Of a stretch of 64,000 bases of DNA, positions 45,405 through 53,051 are shown piece after piece. A model generated the notes under the pieces. That model did not search any database, was not told the DNA's origin, and worked only from the letters and a program-made list of their open reading frames with translations. Position numbers and translations under genes: made by a program. The DNA lies in assembly GCF_001792775.2 (NCBI RefSeq), contig NZ_MLGE02000001.1, positions 295,970 to 359,969 of the forward strand, given 5' to 3'. The stretch is from Staphylococcus pseudintermedius (GTDB taxonomy: Bacteria; Bacillota; Bacilli; Staphylococcales; Staphylococcaceae). The first letter of the stretch is position 1. Every line of letters starts with the position of its first letter.

Positions 45405-45436
45405 ATGGGGTGGGACAACTGATATCCCAGCCCCGT
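45405..45436. terminator. GC-rich hairpin between the convergent Lrp gene and sadA
   Basis: GGGGTGGGA pairs with TCCCAGCCCC (one wobble) across a nine-base loop. T-runs are weak on either side. It is placed to stop both converging transcripts. Confidence 0.5.
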
Positions 45437-45460
45437 ATATCACTTTTGTATTCTAGACCT

Positions 45461-46888
45461 TTAAGTTTGTGGCTGGCTTGATGCTTCTTGGACATAGTTA
45501 TTTAGACGCTGTAATGTACCATCAATGTCAGCGCGTGTCGTTTCTGGATGAATTGTACAAAAACGAATAACACGGCGATGGCTTAATTCTGTAGTATACG
45601 TAGCGGCATAACCTGATTGTATGATACGTGAAGCAGCAAATTGCATCACTTGATCATTTTCTTCCGGTGTCTTAGTTGGATCTTCGTAGCGGATATTTAT
45701 AATAGAAAGTTGTGAGGTTGTGACGATTTTCCAATTTTTCATCTGTTGAACTTGTTGTTCGACATAGCGCGCCATTTCTTGCCCATGTTCAATACGTCGT
45801 TTAATTTCATTTTCGCCGAGTACTTGTAACGTTACCCACAGCTTTAATCCGCGAGGCGGGCGTGTTAATTCTATACCTAGTTTTTCTGGGTCGATATGTT
45901 CATTTGTTGAAGTGATATCATCCAAATATTCTGCTGTAACCCCATAAGTAGACAGGAGATGATTTTTATTTTTAACGATAACCATAGCACAGCTGTATGT
46001 TTGAAATAACAACTTGTGTGCATCCCATGTGACACTGTCTACCTTGTCGATGTCTTTTAGTAATTTTTGACCTTCTTCAGTGAAAATGTGTGATAAACCA
46101 AAAGCCCCGTCAGCATGAACCCACATTTGATGTTGACGTGCAATACGTGTAATATGCGTTAAATTATCAATGGCGCCTGTATTGGTAGTTCCTGCCGTTG
46201 CGACAATCATAATAGGACGATAGCCATTAGTGATGTCTAATTCAATTTGTTGCTCTAAAGCATTAACGTCCATGGTATAAAAATCGTCAGTCGGAATATA
46301 GCGGAGTTGTGTTTGCGCAAAACCAGCAATGTGGAATGCTTTTGCGACAGAAAAGTGTGCTTGAGCTGTTAAATATACCGTTGCTTCAGACATTTGTGAG
46401 AGTGGAATCATCGCATCTCTACCCGCAGTAATCGCAGTCAACGTCGCCATCGAACCACCTGACACAAAGACACCGCCAGACAATGCGGAATCGAAACCTA
46501 TTTCTTCACTTAAATAGCGAATTAAGCGATGTTCAATTGCAATAGGAAGTGGTGCATTCGCAAAATTTGAAGCGTGAATGTTGTGCGCACTCGTTAAAAA
46601 ATCAGTAAGCCAAGATAATTGTGAAGCTGGTCCGGGAACAAACGAAAATGTGCGGGGATGATTCGAACGATAGTTATAATTTAAAACCTCGGTATGTAAT
46701 AAATCCATCACTGCCTCAATACCTTTTCCTTCTTTTGGAATCTTCATATGTTGATATTTTGCTATCATGCTATCTGTTGGTTTGAGTGCGACAGGTAAAT
46801 CTTTCATCTCTTTGTTTAATAAATTTTTAACTTCATTATAAATAATATGACGCCATTCAGAGCGCGTACTTTTGATGTCTCTGTCCAT
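45461..46888 (-). CDS. sadA: Staphylococcal aromatic amino-acid decarboxylase SadA
   Basis: A 475-residue group II PLP decarboxylase. It has HPRTFSFVPGPAS near 78, GVFVSGGSMATLTAI (PLP phosphate), VHADGAFGLSH (the PLP-contacting Asp) and SVTWDAHKLLF with the Schiff-base Lys. SadA decarboxylates phenylalanine, tyrosine, tryptophan, 5-HTP and DOPA to trace amines. It was described from S. pseudintermedius and related skin species, where it promotes adherence and internalisation. The gene has a well-placed ATG and converges on an Lrp regulator. A general tryptophan decarboxylase would look alike, but length and host fit SadA. Confidence 0.88.
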   Translation of the reverse strand: MDRDIKSTRSEWRHIIYNEVKNLLNKEMKDLPVALKPTDSMIAKYQHMKIPKEGKGIEAVMDLLHTEVLNYNYRSNHPRTFSFVPGPASQLSWLTDFLTSAHNIHASNFANAPLPIAIEHRLIRYLSEEIGFDSALSGGVFVSGGSMATLTAITAGRDAMIPLSQMSEATVYLTAQAHFSVAKAFHIAGFAQTQLRYIPTDDFYTMDVNALEQQIELDITNGYRPIMIVATAGTTNTGAIDNLTHITRIARQHQMWVHADGAFGLSHIFTEEGQKLLKDIDKVDSVTWDAHKLLFQTYSCAMVIVKNKNHLLSTYGVTAEYLDDITSTNEHIDPEKLGIELTRPPRGLKLWVTLQVLGENEIKRRIEHGQEMARYVEQQVQQMKNWKIVTTSQLSIINIRYEDPTKTPEENDQVMQFAASRIIQSGYAATYTTELSHRRVIRFCTIHPETTRADIDGTLQRLNNYVQEASSQPQT

Positions 46889-47077
46889 ACGACTGCCTCC
46901 TCAATATGCTTGTTAGTTCATATGAATATGATAACGAAGCCATAAGGTATGATTCTAAAGAAAAGATGGACTGAATATTAAAAAGTTAGAGAGTAACATT
47001 GACAAAGGGAATCACCTTATTTTATGAAGTGAGGTGGGCGACCCACATTAAAAAATAAAGTGGCTGGTCATAAAAAA

Positions 47078-47110
47078 GCCATCACCTATAAATAGCGATA
47101 AGGTGATGGC
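47078..47110 (-). terminator. Terminator of the SPIN-like gene
   Basis: GCCATCACCTAT pairs with ATAAGGTGATGGC (one bulge), followed by TTTTTTAT on the minus strand. It lies about 40 bases past the gene's stop. Confidence 0.8.
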
Positions 47111-47150
47111 ATAATAGATTAAGCGTTAGAAAGTGTATAAGCGTTATATG

Positions 47151-47459
47151 TTAAATTAAATGATTGTATTTTGATGTGTCGAGACCGTCTTGTTTTGCTT
47201 TTTGAACGATGTCACTTACAGAGTTTAAACCTTGTTTAGCAAAATAATCTTGAAGTTGTGCTTTTGTTTGTGAGTCCGTATTTGGATTAATCAATACATC
47301 CACATACTGTAATTCATGAGCAAGTAATTTGGAATCATCATGTAAAACGATACCATTTTGTGCCGTCACTTGAGCGTGTGCCTCGTGTCCCGTGGCTGTG
47401 GCGAAAATTCCTGTCGATAAAGCGGCTACTGTTATACCAGCAATTAATGTTTTATTCAT
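47151..47459 (-). CDS. spn: Staphylococcal peroxidase inhibitor (SPIN) homologue
   Basis: A 102-residue secreted protein. A signal peptide (hydrophobic 5-22, cut near HEAHAQ) precedes a mature domain of about 72 residues. [22 protein letters not shown] and the C-terminal [12 protein letters not shown] closely follow S. aureus SPIN (QNGLVLHDD ... KAKQDGFDVSKY). SPIN blocks neutrophil myeloperoxidase: its N-terminal hairpin plugs the active site and a three-helix bundle docks on the enzyme. Homologues are known from S. delphini and relatives. The ATG at 47459 follows AAAGGAG. It is a single gene with its own terminator. Confidence 0.87.
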   Translation of the reverse strand: MNKTLIAGITVAALSTGIFATATGHEAHAQVTAQNGIVLHDDSKLLAHELQYVDVLINPNTDSQTKAQLQDYFAKQGLNSVSDIVQKAKQDGLDTSKYNHLI

Positions 47460-47757
47460 ATTATACAACTCCTTTGTTTTGTTAGAACAACTATAACATA
47501 AAAATAGATAAATATTGCATTATTAAGTGTATTTAATAATAGTTAATATTTGTTTAATGTTTGAGCATATAAGTTGAACGATGTGATGAATATGATAACG
47601 TCAAAGTTTGTTTAATCTAACAAATAGGGTGTAGCCAAACTGTACAACGCTTTTCGTGTCATGGAATTTCAATGTAGTTTTATGAGTTAAGACGAACCGT
47701 AGATAATTCCTGGGGATATGAATGAACAGTAAGAAGATAAAAGCGTTGATGATATGT
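47460..47757. other. Intergenic region between spn and the hsp20 terminator
   Basis: AT-rich DNA upstream of the SPIN gene. A 60-codon minus-strand frame (47601-47783) has no ribosome site and overlaps the hsp20 terminator, so it is not called. No other structure seen. Confidence 0.3.
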
Positions 47758-47761
47758 AAAA

Positions 47762-47791
47762 AGCGCATCATGTGAGGGGACAAGATGCGCT
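47762..47791 (-). terminator. Terminator of hsp20
   Basis: AGCGCATC and GATGCGCT form a perfect 8-bp stem and are followed on the minus strand by TTTTTAC. It lies about 45 bases past the stop. Confidence 0.7.
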
Positions 47792-47833
47792 CAACATAGA
47801 AAGATTATGACATTCATATAGCAGTGTGATGTT

Positions 47834-48268
47834 TTAATCAATAGGAATGTCAGAGTTTGAAGAACGTCCTGGGGTGCGTTTGTTTAATGTCACATTTAAC
47901 ATGCCATTTTGATAAGAAGCTTTAATATTGCTTTCATCTACGTTATTAAAAGTAAATTGACGTTGCATACGACTGAAGTGGCGTTCTTGTCGAATGACGT
48001 GTCCTTCTTCATCTTCTTTATGATTTTTTACAGTGTTTTGTGCAGCAATAGTTAACACGTTGTTTTCAAATTTTAATTGAATATTTTCTTTATCCATACC
48101 GGGCAATTCTGCTTCTATCACGTAAGCATCATCTAGTTCTTTAATATCTGTTCTAATATGAGGTGTTGCAAATGATTCGTCTAACATGTGACGACCGAAA
48201 TCTTTGAAGAAATCACTAGGTTCCATATTGAAAAATGAATGGTTAAAAGGTCTCATATCAAAAGCCAT
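47834..48268 (-). CDS. Small heat-shock protein (Hsp20/alpha-crystallin)
   Basis: A 144-residue alpha-crystallin-domain chaperone. The N-terminal MAFDMRPF-phenylalanine-rich arm is followed by the crystallin core: RTDIKELDDAYVIEAELPG through YQNGMLNVTLNKR, with the A-x-x-x-G-x-L-like NGMLNVTL. A C-terminal IPID lies near the end. It holds unfolding proteins. The ATG at 48268 follows GGAGAG. A promoter with CtsR heptads lies about 200 bases upstream, so the message has a long untranslated leader. Confidence 0.92.
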   Translation of the reverse strand: MAFDMRPFNHSFFNMEPSDFFKDFGRHMLDESFATPHIRTDIKELDDAYVIEAELPGMDKENIQLKFENNVLTIAAQNTVKNHKEDEEGHVIRQERHFSRMQRQFTFNNVDESNIKASYQNGMLNVTLNKRTPGRSSNSDIPID

Positions 48269-48471
48269 AATACATCTCTCCTTCATTACGTTAGTGTTTG
48301 AATAGCTCTAACGCGACTTTAAATTTTCGGAAATGGGACACAAAAATTTTGATGTTGTTGATATGGTATTTCGTTTTCCGACAGTTATCAAATCATTAAT
48401 AAGTCGTAAATCTATAAATCGTAAGAATGAGGCTAGCAAAACTTGATATCCCAATCCTTCCTTGTAATTAA

Positions 48472-48507
48472 AGTATATATCAATAGTCAAAGTTAGTCAA
48501 GGTCAAA
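48472..48507 (-). promoter_or_regulatory. hsp20 promoter overlapped by a CtsR operator
   Basis: On the minus strand TTGACT (48500-48495) and TATACT (48477-48472) are 17 bases apart. On the plus strand AGTCAAA-GTT-AGTCAAG-GTCAAA (48485-48507) forms tandem heptads of the CtsR type (RGTCAAA N3 RGTCAAA) over the -35. Heat-released CtsR repression is expected. Confidence 0.7.
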
Positions 48508-48708
48508 GATTGGGAGATAACTTTTGTTACTATTGCACTATATAAAGAGTGAAATAAAAACATAGTATACAATCGTAAAGGGTAAAAATAATAATAGGAT
48601 TTAGAAAAAGAACAATGGGATATGCTTTTTGATTAGTCGTATCGAATTACATATGTAGTGTGAAATGATATGATTAAAGTGTCTTATACTATGAATGGAG
48701 GGGTCATT

Positions 48709-49239
48709 ATGGATGTAAGATATCCGATTGGAAGGTTAGAAGTGCCAGCAACTGTGACGCGTAGACACATCGATTCTTGGCTAGAAGAAATTGCGCAATA
48801 TATACAAAATTTAAGAAAAACAGTAGCAAATTTGAGCCAAGAAGATTTGCAGGCGACCTATCGAGAGGGAAGCTTTACGGTACAACAACTTGTCCATCAT
48901 ATTGCAGACTCACAGATGAATATGTTTCAGCGGTTAAAATTGGCCTTGACTGATACACATCCTAAAGTGTCCAATTTTGCCCAAGATGAATGGGTCAAGT
49001 TGGCTGATTCAGATTTACCAATAGAAGTATCTATCCAAATGCTTGATGCGATTAATCAACGTGTCGTTGCAATAGGTCAACATTTAACAGAAAAAGAACT
49101 GGCAAGAGATTTTGTGTTAGAGGGCAGTGGTGCAACAACGGTAGGGGAAACAGTTGCAAAGTTATCATGGCATGCACGTCATCATCTTGCACATATTCAA
49201 ATTGCTTTAGGAGAACTAGAAGTGAATGATGCACTTTGA
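48709..49239 (+). CDS. DinB/YfiT-family putative bacillithiol transferase (BstA-like)
   Basis: A 176-residue four-helix DinB-fold protein. It starts MDVRYPIGRLEVP, a YfiT-specific opening, and has metal-binding histidines in QLVHHIADS and in SWHARHHLAHI near the C-terminus. YfiT/BstA proteins move bacillithiol onto electrophiles. I use the ATG at 48709, preceded by GGAGGGG, rather than upstream in-frame starts. It lies alone, next to heat-shock and catalase genes. Activity is inferred from family and metal ligands. Confidence 0.85.
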   Translation: MDVRYPIGRLEVPATVTRRHIDSWLEEIAQYIQNLRKTVANLSQEDLQATYREGSFTVQQLVHHIADSQMNMFQRLKLALTDTHPKVSNFAQDEWVKLADSDLPIEVSIQMLDAINQRVVAIGQHLTEKELARDFVLEGSGATTVGETVAKLSWHARHHLAHIQIALGELEVNDAL

Positions 49240-49427
49240 CTTTTTAACTGATGATAGAGGTATCTAGTTGAAAATGGAGTAAGAAGAGAAGAAGTGATAT
49301 TTTTAAGTTCTTTCATCTTGACATAAATCAGCTATAGTTATTTCGATGTTGATAGGACGGCGTTTAATGAATGTTTTAAGTTGGTAAATAACAAAATTTT
49401 TTAGTTTTTTAGAGGAATCACTTTGTA

Positions 49428-49469
49428 ATTAGTTTAAACTAATGGTATACTAAATTAAAATAATTCTAA
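49428..49469 (+). promoter_or_regulatory. katA control region with palindrome and PerR-like box
   Basis: ATTAGTTTAAACTAAT (49428-49443) is a perfect 16-bp palindrome. A TATACT -10 (49446-49451) follows, and TTAAAATAATTCTAA (49455-49469) matches the PerR consensus TTATAATNATTATAA at 12 of 14 fixed positions. PerR control of katA is established in S. aureus. Which of the two elements acts here is not decided by sequence. Confidence 0.5.
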
Positions 49470-49486
49470 TCTAGAGGTGTGAATAT

Positions 49487-50977
49487 ATGAACAGAGATGA
49501 ATCAAAATTAACGGGCTTATTTGGCCATCCTGTCAGTGACCGTGAAAACTCGATGACTGCGGGTCCACGTGGTCCTTTATTGATGCAAGACTGGTACTTT
49601 TTAGAACAAATGGCACACTTTGATCGTGAGGTTATTCCTGAGCGTCGTATGCATGCGAAAGGTTCAGGTGCGTTCGGTACTTTTACTGTAACAAATGACA
49701 TTACAAAATATACAAACGCGAAAATCTTTTCAGAAGTAGGTAAAAAAACTGAAATGTTCGCACGTTTTTCTACAGTAGCTGGTGAACGTGGAGCAGCAGA
49801 TGCAGAACGTGACATCCGTGGTTTCGCATTGAAATTCTACACTGAAGATGGGAACTGGGATCTTGTAGGTAATAACACACCAGTATTCTTCTTCCGTGAT
49901 CCAAAATTATTCGCAAGCTTAAACCATGCTGTTAAACGTGACCCACGTACTAACATGAGAAGCGCCCAAAATAACTGGGATTTCTGGACATCATTACCTG
50001 AAGCCTTACATCAAGTCACTATCTTAATGACAGACCGTGGTATTCCAAAAGGTTACAGACATATGCACGGCTTCGGTTCACATACTTATGGCATGATTAA
50101 TGCTAATAATGAACGTGTTTGGGTCAAATTCCACTTCAGAACACAACAAGGTATCGAAAACTTACAACCTGATGAAGCGGCAGCAATAATCGCAAATGAC
50201 CGTGAATCTTCACAACGTGACTTGTACAATGCCATTGAGGAAGGTGACTTCCCTAAATGGAAAATGTACATTCAAGTCATGACTGAAGAACAAGCGAAAA
50301 ACCATAAAGACAACCCATTTGACCTAACAAAAGTATGGTACAAAGGAGAGTATCCTTTAATTGAAGTAGGAGAATTCGAATTAAATCGTAACCCTGAAAA
50401 CTACTTCATGGATGTTGAGCAAGCAGCATTCGCACCGACAAACATTATTCCTGGTTTAGATTTCTCACCAGATAAAATGTTACAAGGTCGTTTATTCTCT
50501 TATGGCGATGCACAACGATATCGTCTAGGTGTAAACCACTGGCAAATTCCAGTTAACCAACCAAAAGGCGTTGGCGTAGAAAATATTTGTCCATTCAGCC
50601 GTGACGGTGCAATGCGTTTCTTAGATGGTAACCAAGGTGGCCAAACACACTACTATCCAAATAGTTATGGTGCACACCAAAGTCAACCAGAATACAAACG
50701 TCCACCACTAGAAATAGAGGGCGGGGCGTATGAGTATGATTTCAGAGAAGACGATGACAACTACTTCGAACAACCAGGTAAATTGTTCCGCCTACAATCA
50801 CCTGAACAACAGCAACGTATCTTCCAAAATACTGCAAATGAAATGCAAGGAACAACTGATGAAGTAAAACGCCGTCATATCAAAAACTGTTACCAAGCTG
50901 ACGTAAACTACGGTACAGGTGTGGCCAAAGCATTAGGTATGGAAGATCAATTAGCAAGTATTATCGCTGAAATCTAA
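49487..50977 (+). CDS. katA: Catalase KatA
   Basis: A 496-residue monofunctional haem catalase. The distal His56 lies in [12 protein letters not shown], the distal Asn in [10 protein letters not shown], and the proximal haem tyrosine in [14 protein letters not shown]. It is a clade 3 small-subunit enzyme by length. It detoxifies hydrogen peroxide. AGAGGTG precedes the ATG. Downstream come a long hairpin, a PH-like protein and Dps, so the segment as a whole is linked to oxidative stress. Confidence 0.96.
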   Translation: MNRDESKLTGLFGHPVSDRENSMTAGPRGPLLMQDWYFLEQMAHFDREVIPERRMHAKGSGAFGTFTVTNDITKYTNAKIFSEVGKKTEMFARFSTVAGERGAADAERDIRGFALKFYTEDGNWDLVGNNTPVFFFRDPKLFASLNHAVKRDPRTNMRSAQNNWDFWTSLPEALHQVTILMTDRGIPKGYRHMHGFGSHTYGMINANNERVWVKFHFRTQQGIENLQPDEAAAIIANDRESSQRDLYNAIEEGDFPKWKMYIQVMTEEQAKNHKDNPFDLTKVWYKGEYPLIEVGEFELNRNPENYFMDVEQAAFAPTNIIPGLDFSPDKMLQGRLFSYGDAQRYRLGVNHWQIPVNQPKGVGVENICPFSRDGAMRFLDGNQGGQTHYYPNSYGAHQSQPEYKRPPLEIEGGAYEYDFREDDDNYFEQPGKLFRLQSPEQQQRIFQNTANEMQGTTDEVKRRHIKNCYQADVNYGTGVAKALGMEDQLASIIAEI

Positions 50978-51043
50978 TGTCGACCCATTAATCAATAATT
51001 AAATAATCAAGCTGTGATCACCCTTACAGCTCCCGTTTAACAC

Positions 51044-51119
51044 ACGGTATCATTAAAGGCGATTGATTTGATAGCGCGCACATACTGCATCTTGAAGACG
51101 ATCGCCTTTGATGCGCCGT
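51044..51119 (+). repeat. Long imperfect hairpin downstream of katA
   Basis: ACGG and AAAGGCGAT (51044-51062) pair with ATCGCCTTT and CCGT (51100-51119) around a GC-richer loop that contains GCGCGC. There is no clear T-run. It may be a katA 3' end structure or a small RNA. The motif CACACGGTA recurs at about 51140. Confidence 0.35.
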
Positions 51120-51192
51120 ATATGATCCACTGTCTCACACACGGTAAATCATATGCGCGATTGTTAAATTTAAAATTCGAGAGGTTTTTGAA

Positions 51193-51516
51193 ATGATATT
51201 AGATAGAATCAACCCAGACGACTTATTTCCAACAGAACATATTGAAACGTCTGTATTAGGGATCATGCCTTATCAAATGAAAGACATGACAAAACGTTTT
51301 GAAGCAGCATATGTTGCGACAAATGAACGTCTGATTTTAAATGTGGATATGGATGGTCAATTTTATTACCGAAATATCCAATTTAGTGAAATCAAAGGAA
51401 TTAAAACGATAGATAATGCGTTGGAAATCACATTTGACTACGGCGTATTCACGTTAGAAGAGAGTGACGCTGACAAAGTGAAAGCGATGTCGGAGTATTT
51501 ACACTCTAAAATCTAA
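51193..51516 (+). CDS. Small PH-like (bacterial pleckstrin-homology) protein
   Basis: A 107-residue protein with alternating strands and a final helix (ADKVKAMSEYLHSKI), a pattern like bacterial PH-fold proteins. YVATNERLILNV and FSEIKGIKTID are typical strand pairs of such folds. GAGAGG precedes the ATG. It stands between katA and dps. I do not recognise a specific family, and function is unknown. Confidence 0.65.
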   Translation: MILDRINPDDLFPTEHIETSVLGIMPYQMKDMTKRFEAAYVATNERLILNVDMDGQFYYRNIQFSEIKGIKTIDNALEITFDYGVFTLEESDADKVKAMSEYLHSKI

Positions 51517-51637
51517 ATGTGAAGAACACATGAACATTTCGCTGTTCGTGTTTGAGTACAACCTATATCGGTTAAAATATACATGTATAATTCAATAAAA
51601 ATATAAATGAATGGAAGCTAGAAAGGTGAGATTATAA

Positions 51638-52084
51638 ATGGCTCAAGGCAGAGAACAAGTCGTTGAAGACTTAAACTTACAACTATCAAACTTCACAGTA
51701 TTATGGACTAAAATTCACAACTATCATTGGTACGTTAAAGGTCACAATTTCTTCGCATTACATGAAAAATTTGAAGAACTTTATAACAAAGTGGCTGTCT
51801 ATGTAGATGAAATTGCTGAGCGTGCACTTGCATTAGAAGGTAATCCAGTAGGTACAATGAAAGAAGTTTTAGAAGTTTCAAGTATTGAAGAAGCTGAGAA
51901 AAATATTTCAGCTGAGCAAATGGTTGCACAATTAGCTACAGACTTCGAAACAGTGGTTAAAGAATTAAAACAAGCGCAAGGTAACGCAGAAGACGCTGGC
52001 GATGATCGTTCAGCAGACATGTTTATCGAAATTGCGACAGAATTAGAACATAACATTTGGATGTTGAAAGCTTATATTGGTTAA
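51638..52084 (+). CDS. dps: Dps/MrgA ferritin-like DNA-binding protein
   Basis: A 148-residue Dps. The ferroxidase ligands are in NYHWYVKGHNFFALHEKFEELY (His, His and Asp/Glu spaced as in MrgA) and VDEIAERALALEGNP. It oxidises and stores iron, and shields DNA during peroxide stress. AAAGGTG precedes the ATG. I could not find a good PerR box in the 120 bases upstream. A long terminator follows. Confidence 0.93.
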   Translation: MAQGREQVVEDLNLQLSNFTVLWTKIHNYHWYVKGHNFFALHEKFEELYNKVAVYVDEIAERALALEGNPVGTMKEVLEVSSIEEAEKNISAEQMVAQLATDFETVVKELKQAQGNAEDAGDDRSADMFIEIATELEHNIWMLKAYIG

Positions 52085-52100
52085 TTTATTTGGTGATTTG

Positions 52101-52157
52101 AGACTCGAGTCGTCTTGAGATAGTGTAACTATTTCAATGATGATTCGAGTCTTTTTT
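52101..52157 (+). terminator. Terminator of dps
   Basis: AGACTCGA pairs with TCGAGTCT, with further weak pairing inside, followed by six Ts. It lies 17 bases past the dps stop. Confidence 0.8.
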
Positions 52158-52423
52158 GTTTTATCACCAAATTTTTATTTTGAAGTTGGAGATAAAAGCT
52201 TGAAAAATTGAAGAGATGGGACATCAGAAAGCTGAGAACTTAGGCTAGATACTTCTATTAAATGAAAAATGAAATAAAATTTAAGTTAAATATAATTATA
52301 CGTAAAATTTAAATTGGACTATAAAATGAGGGGGTGAGAAAGTTAGATGGATGGTGGCTAACTTAGTATAAAGTGAGGTGATGCCTACGCACGCATCAAC
52401 GAAATCTTTAAAAAGGAGAGGCC

Positions 52424-52570
52424 GTGAATAATCAATGTGATAGACGTGCGCATGCTGATCTTTGCTTTCGGTAATTTTATCGTAGCGCGCATCTATTTAG
52501 TCGTTTTTATTGCTATTAATGTCAAAAAAATAACCATTTCTAACTTTGGACGAGTTAAATGGTTATTTTT
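52424..52570 (+). pseudogene. Decayed holin-like (type I toxin-like) small membrane peptide
   Basis: AAAGGAG is followed by a GTG at 52424 that opens a 16-codon frame. A shift of one base continues as VIDVRMLIFAFGNFIVARI and then a strand of aliphatic residues ending INVKK. That is the pattern of holin-like type I toxins: about 30 residues, one helix and a basic end. A second shift at the run of seven As would give a stop right there, and a 14-bp terminator hairpin (AAAAATAACCATTT / AAATGGTTATTTTT, 52526-52570) follows. Two frame problems suggest a relic. The antisense RNA expected of such systems cannot be shown by sequence alone. Confidence 0.4.
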
Positions 52571-52719
52571 TATATTTAACAAAGCCATCGTCTATTTAAC
52601 GGTCTCATTGAGGTAATGCATATGGTGTGCGTTGCCTTTTATCTATATAAATTACTATATGTCTCCCTGCTTGTCTATTTTATAGTATAAGAATTTCTTT
52701 TGTCGAAAACGATTAATAC

Positions 52720-52747
52720 TTTACATTTGATGTATAAAGTTTATAAT
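52720..52747 (+). promoter_or_regulatory. Promoter of the symporter-aminotransferase leader
   Basis: TTTACA (52720-52725) and the perfect TATAAT (52742-52747) are 16 bases apart. The nearest large gene starts about 300 bases downstream, which implies a long leader. Confidence 0.55.
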
Positions 52748-52787
52748 TTTTAGAAAATAAAGAAATATGACAAAGGGGTAGATTTTA

Positions 52788-52859
52788 ATGTATCAAAGTA
52801 AAGGGACATTGCCGTTATTACGGTGCTTAGATTCTCAGGCTAGCTATGAGAATACTTGA
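52788..52859 (+). CDS. Possible leader peptide upstream of the symporter
   Basis: A 23-codon ORF (MYQSKGTLPLLRCLDSQ...) begins with an ATG nine bases after AAAGGGGT, about 40 bases past the promoter. It does not show a repeated single amino acid, so simple attenuation is unproven. It may be fortuitous. The leader between it and 53052 contains GGGCGA/TCGCCC, which can pair. Confidence 0.3.
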   Translation: MYQSKGTLPLLRCLDSQASYENT

Positions 52860-53051
52860 CGTGGATACATGGGAAAAGAAAGGGGGTTGTAGGGCGAGAG
52901 TAGGGTGTTTAACGATCGCCCGAAAATGTATGATTCACAAACTTAAGATGACACTCGCGCGAAGGATTATTCTGAAAATGATGGGGGTTTCGGTAATGCA
53001 TCACCATGTACAAAAAGGATAAACAACAAAACACAAAGCGAGTTGATTAAA

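Noticed and set aside
47601..47783. Minus-strand frame of 60 codons between spn and hsp20
   Set aside because: It overlaps the hsp20 terminator and lacks a ribosome site.
51500..51637. PerR box upstream of dps
   Set aside because: TATAATTCAATAA near 51586 keeps only one half-site; the second half does not match.
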